13,038 nt of DNA from Acholeplasmatales bacterium. Its GTDB lineage: Bacteria; Bacillota_I; Bacilli_A; Acholeplasmatales; Anaeroplasmataceae. Both the position numbers and the translations under genes were made by a program. Shown here piece by piece: positions 12,205 through 13,038 of this stretch (its first letter is position 1; each line of letters opens with the position of its first letter). The stretch is taken from NCBI GenBank assembly GCA_017388605.1, contig JAFPIE010000199.1, positions 1-13,038 on the forward strand. Direction: 5' to 3'. Under the pieces are notes generated by a model. The model saw nothing but the letters and a program-made list of their open reading frames with translations. It was not told the DNA's origin and made no database searches.

Positions 12205-12849
12205 CTATTTTGTTGGATCAAAGGAATAATAAACATATCCTCCTAATGAATCTGTTGCACGATAAAGGATATCTCCTTTATATTCGCTTAAATAACCATA
12301 ATGTAATGAAGTATCCATTATATAAAGAGCATCACTCTCATTATAATTTCTATATTCCGTTTCTTTTCCCCCAATAGATGAAATACCGCCATTCTCATTT
12401 CTTACTATCTCATCTAAAGAAATCCTTTCTACTGTTGCGGTATGAATACGTTCAACAGATATTACTTCATAAGGAAAAGCAAGTATTGAATATTCCTTTG
12501 ATTTATCATAAGTCGATTTATCATAAGTTACTATTATAGAATCGCCATGACAATAAAAATTATTTTCAGTGAAATCGCCAAATGCATAAATGGAATAATC
12601 GTGGCCAACCCAATAATCAACTGATGGTAAATCTGGAAGTAAATTACCATCCTCATCATAGAAAGCAAACCCGCCATGTAAATACCTATAACAAATTTCA
12701 TATGTAACAGTTTCAAGAGACCTTTTTGTTGTATTGGTTGTTTCAGTTGTTTGAATGGTATTATTATAATTTATATCACTAGAATTAGAACAAGAACACA
12801 TAAATAATGAGAAGGTTAAACCTAAAGCACTTAATAAAAACTTCTTCAT
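12205..12849 (-). CDS. Putative secreted lipoprotein, member of a tandem paralogue pair
   Basis: A 214-residue protein. The N-terminus (MKKFLLSALGLTFSLFMCSC) is a lipoprotein signal peptide: a lysine pair, a hydrophobic core, and a lipobox read best as M-C-S-C (or F-M-C), giving a surface-anchored protein. A Ser/Thr/Asn-rich linker follows. The mature part is rich in Tyr, Asp and Gly (HGGFAFYDEDGNLLPDLPSV, DYWVGHDYSIYAFGDF) and ends GGYVYYSFDPTK. I recognise no family; no catalytic motif is evident. It contains a perfect tandem TYDKS-TYDKS from a 15-bp duplication. ATG 12849 is chosen because AAAGGA lies about 14 nt upstream, whereas the earlier in-frame ATG (12864) abuts that site. It has its own promoter and terminator. 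A paralogue lies immediately upstream at the window edge. Confidence 0.8.
   Translation of the reverse strand: MKKFLLSALGLTFSLFMCSCSNSSDINYNNTIQTTETTNTTKRSLETVTYEICYRYLHGGFAFYDEDGNLLPDLPSVDYWVGHDYSIYAFGDFTENNFYCHGDSIIVTYDKSTYDKSKEYSILAFPYEVISVERIHTATVERISLDEIVRNENGGISSIGGKETEYRNYNESDALYIMDTSLHYGYLSEYKGDILYRATDSLGGYVYYSFDPTK
12500..12529. repeat. 15-bp tandem duplication inside the lipoprotein gene
   Basis: GATTTATCATAAGT occurs twice with a 15-nt period (12500-12513 and 12515-12528). It encodes the pentapeptide TYDKS twice. The two copies are identical over 14 of 15 bases, so the duplication is recent or recombining; it keeps the frame. Confidence 0.9.
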
Positions 12850-12907
12850 CTTCGAATGAACCATCCTTTCTTTTCATAATTATTATGTATCGATTATCTA
12901 CATTTTT

Positions 12908-12936
12908 ATTATATTCCATCATATTAAATATTTAAA
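12908..12936 (-). promoter_or_regulatory. Candidate promoter of the lipoprotein gene
   Basis: TTTAAA (12931-12936), 17 nt, then a perfect TATAAT (12908-12913) on the minus strand, giving a leader of about 50 nt. The -35 matches 4 of 6 positions. The surroundings are very AT-rich, so chance matches are possible. Confidence 0.5.
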
Positions 12937-12942
12937 GCACTA

Positions 12943-12971
12943 AGAAAAAAACGGACAAAAGTCAATCTTTT
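12943..12971 (-). terminator. Possible weak terminator after the upstream lipoprotein paralogue
   Basis: AAAAG/CTTTT (12957-12961 with 12967-12971) forms a short AT-only stem around 5 nt. A TTTTTTT tract (12944-12950) follows a few bases beyond on the minus strand. The stem is weak. Confidence 0.35.
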
Positions 12972-12990
12972 AGCTTTAAAACTTGAAAAA

Positions 12991-13038
12991 CTATTTGGTT
13001 GGATCAAAAGAATAATACACATATCCCTCAGATGGATC
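12991..13038 (-). CDS. C-terminal end of a second, paralogous lipoprotein-like gene
   Basis: Only the last 15 codons and the TAG stop lie in the window. They read DPSEGYVYYSFDPTK, whose last ten residues (GYVYYSFDPTK without the first Gly) match the C-terminus of the lipoprotein at 12205-12849. DNA similarity continues past the stop codon (AAACTATTT.GTTGGATCAAA and a TTAGCTT-like stretch). This shows a tandem gene duplication including some 3' flank. The rest of the gene, including any signal peptide, is outside the window. Confidence 0.8.
   Translation of the reverse strand, partial: DPSEGYVYYSFDPTK

Noticed and set aside
1..13038. CRISPR arrays, transposons, prophage genes, tRNA or rRNA genes
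   Set aside because: No regularly spaced repeats, transposase motifs, terminal inverted repeats or tRNA cloverleaf sequences were found on either strand by reading.

Overview
This 13 kb window comes from an AT-rich Gram-positive-type genome. The evidence is strong AGGAGG-like ribosome binding sites, hairpin-plus-U-tract terminators, a Bacillota-style gene set and a lipobox lipoprotein. TGG encodes Trp, and TGA ends at least one gene (feoB), so the code looks standard. An uncultured gut member of the Bacilli or Erysipelotrichia would fit, but no ribosomal or other phylogenetic marker confirms this. Every convincing gene lies on the minus strand, so transcription runs from high to low coordinates. 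No tRNA, rRNA, IS element, phage gene or CRISPR array was seen, and no gene-free stretch exceeds about 150 bases.

In transcription order: (1) At the right edge is the last 15 codons of a lipoprotein-like gene. A complete paralogous lipoprotein gene follows, with its own promoter and terminator; it is a tandem duplication that runs off the window. (2) A tight five-gene operon (12107 to 8484) encodes a PLP aminotransferase resembling LL-diaminopimelate aminotransferases, a guanine-deaminase-like enzyme, a 90-residue two-helix membrane protein, an ABC ATPase and its ABC-2 permease. It has a promoter at about 12128-12156 and a UUCG-tetraloop terminator at 8449-8476. (3) A ferrous iron uptake operon (8365 to 5124) encodes two different FeoA proteins, FeoB and a Cys-rich small membrane protein. 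It sits behind a near-consensus promoter with a dyad operator, TAGTTA-N4-TAACTA, just downstream of the -10 box. (4) Seryl-tRNA synthetase has its own promoter, a short leader hairpin and a terminator. (5) An MscS-type mechanosensitive channel with a TTG start is followed by an ABC exporter half-transporter. (6) A 158-residue stand-alone protein resembles the DUF3320 domain. (7) The window ends in the N-terminal PUA part of an RlmI-family rRNA methyltransferase.

Most of the region is ordinary core and housekeeping content. The features most worth a second look are the roughly 90-residue acidic insertion in FeoB, the likely metalloregulator site on the feo promoter, the detached DUF3320-like gene, and the tandem lipoprotein paralogues, one of which carries a fresh 15-bp internal duplication. 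I found no convincing undescribed multi-gene system.
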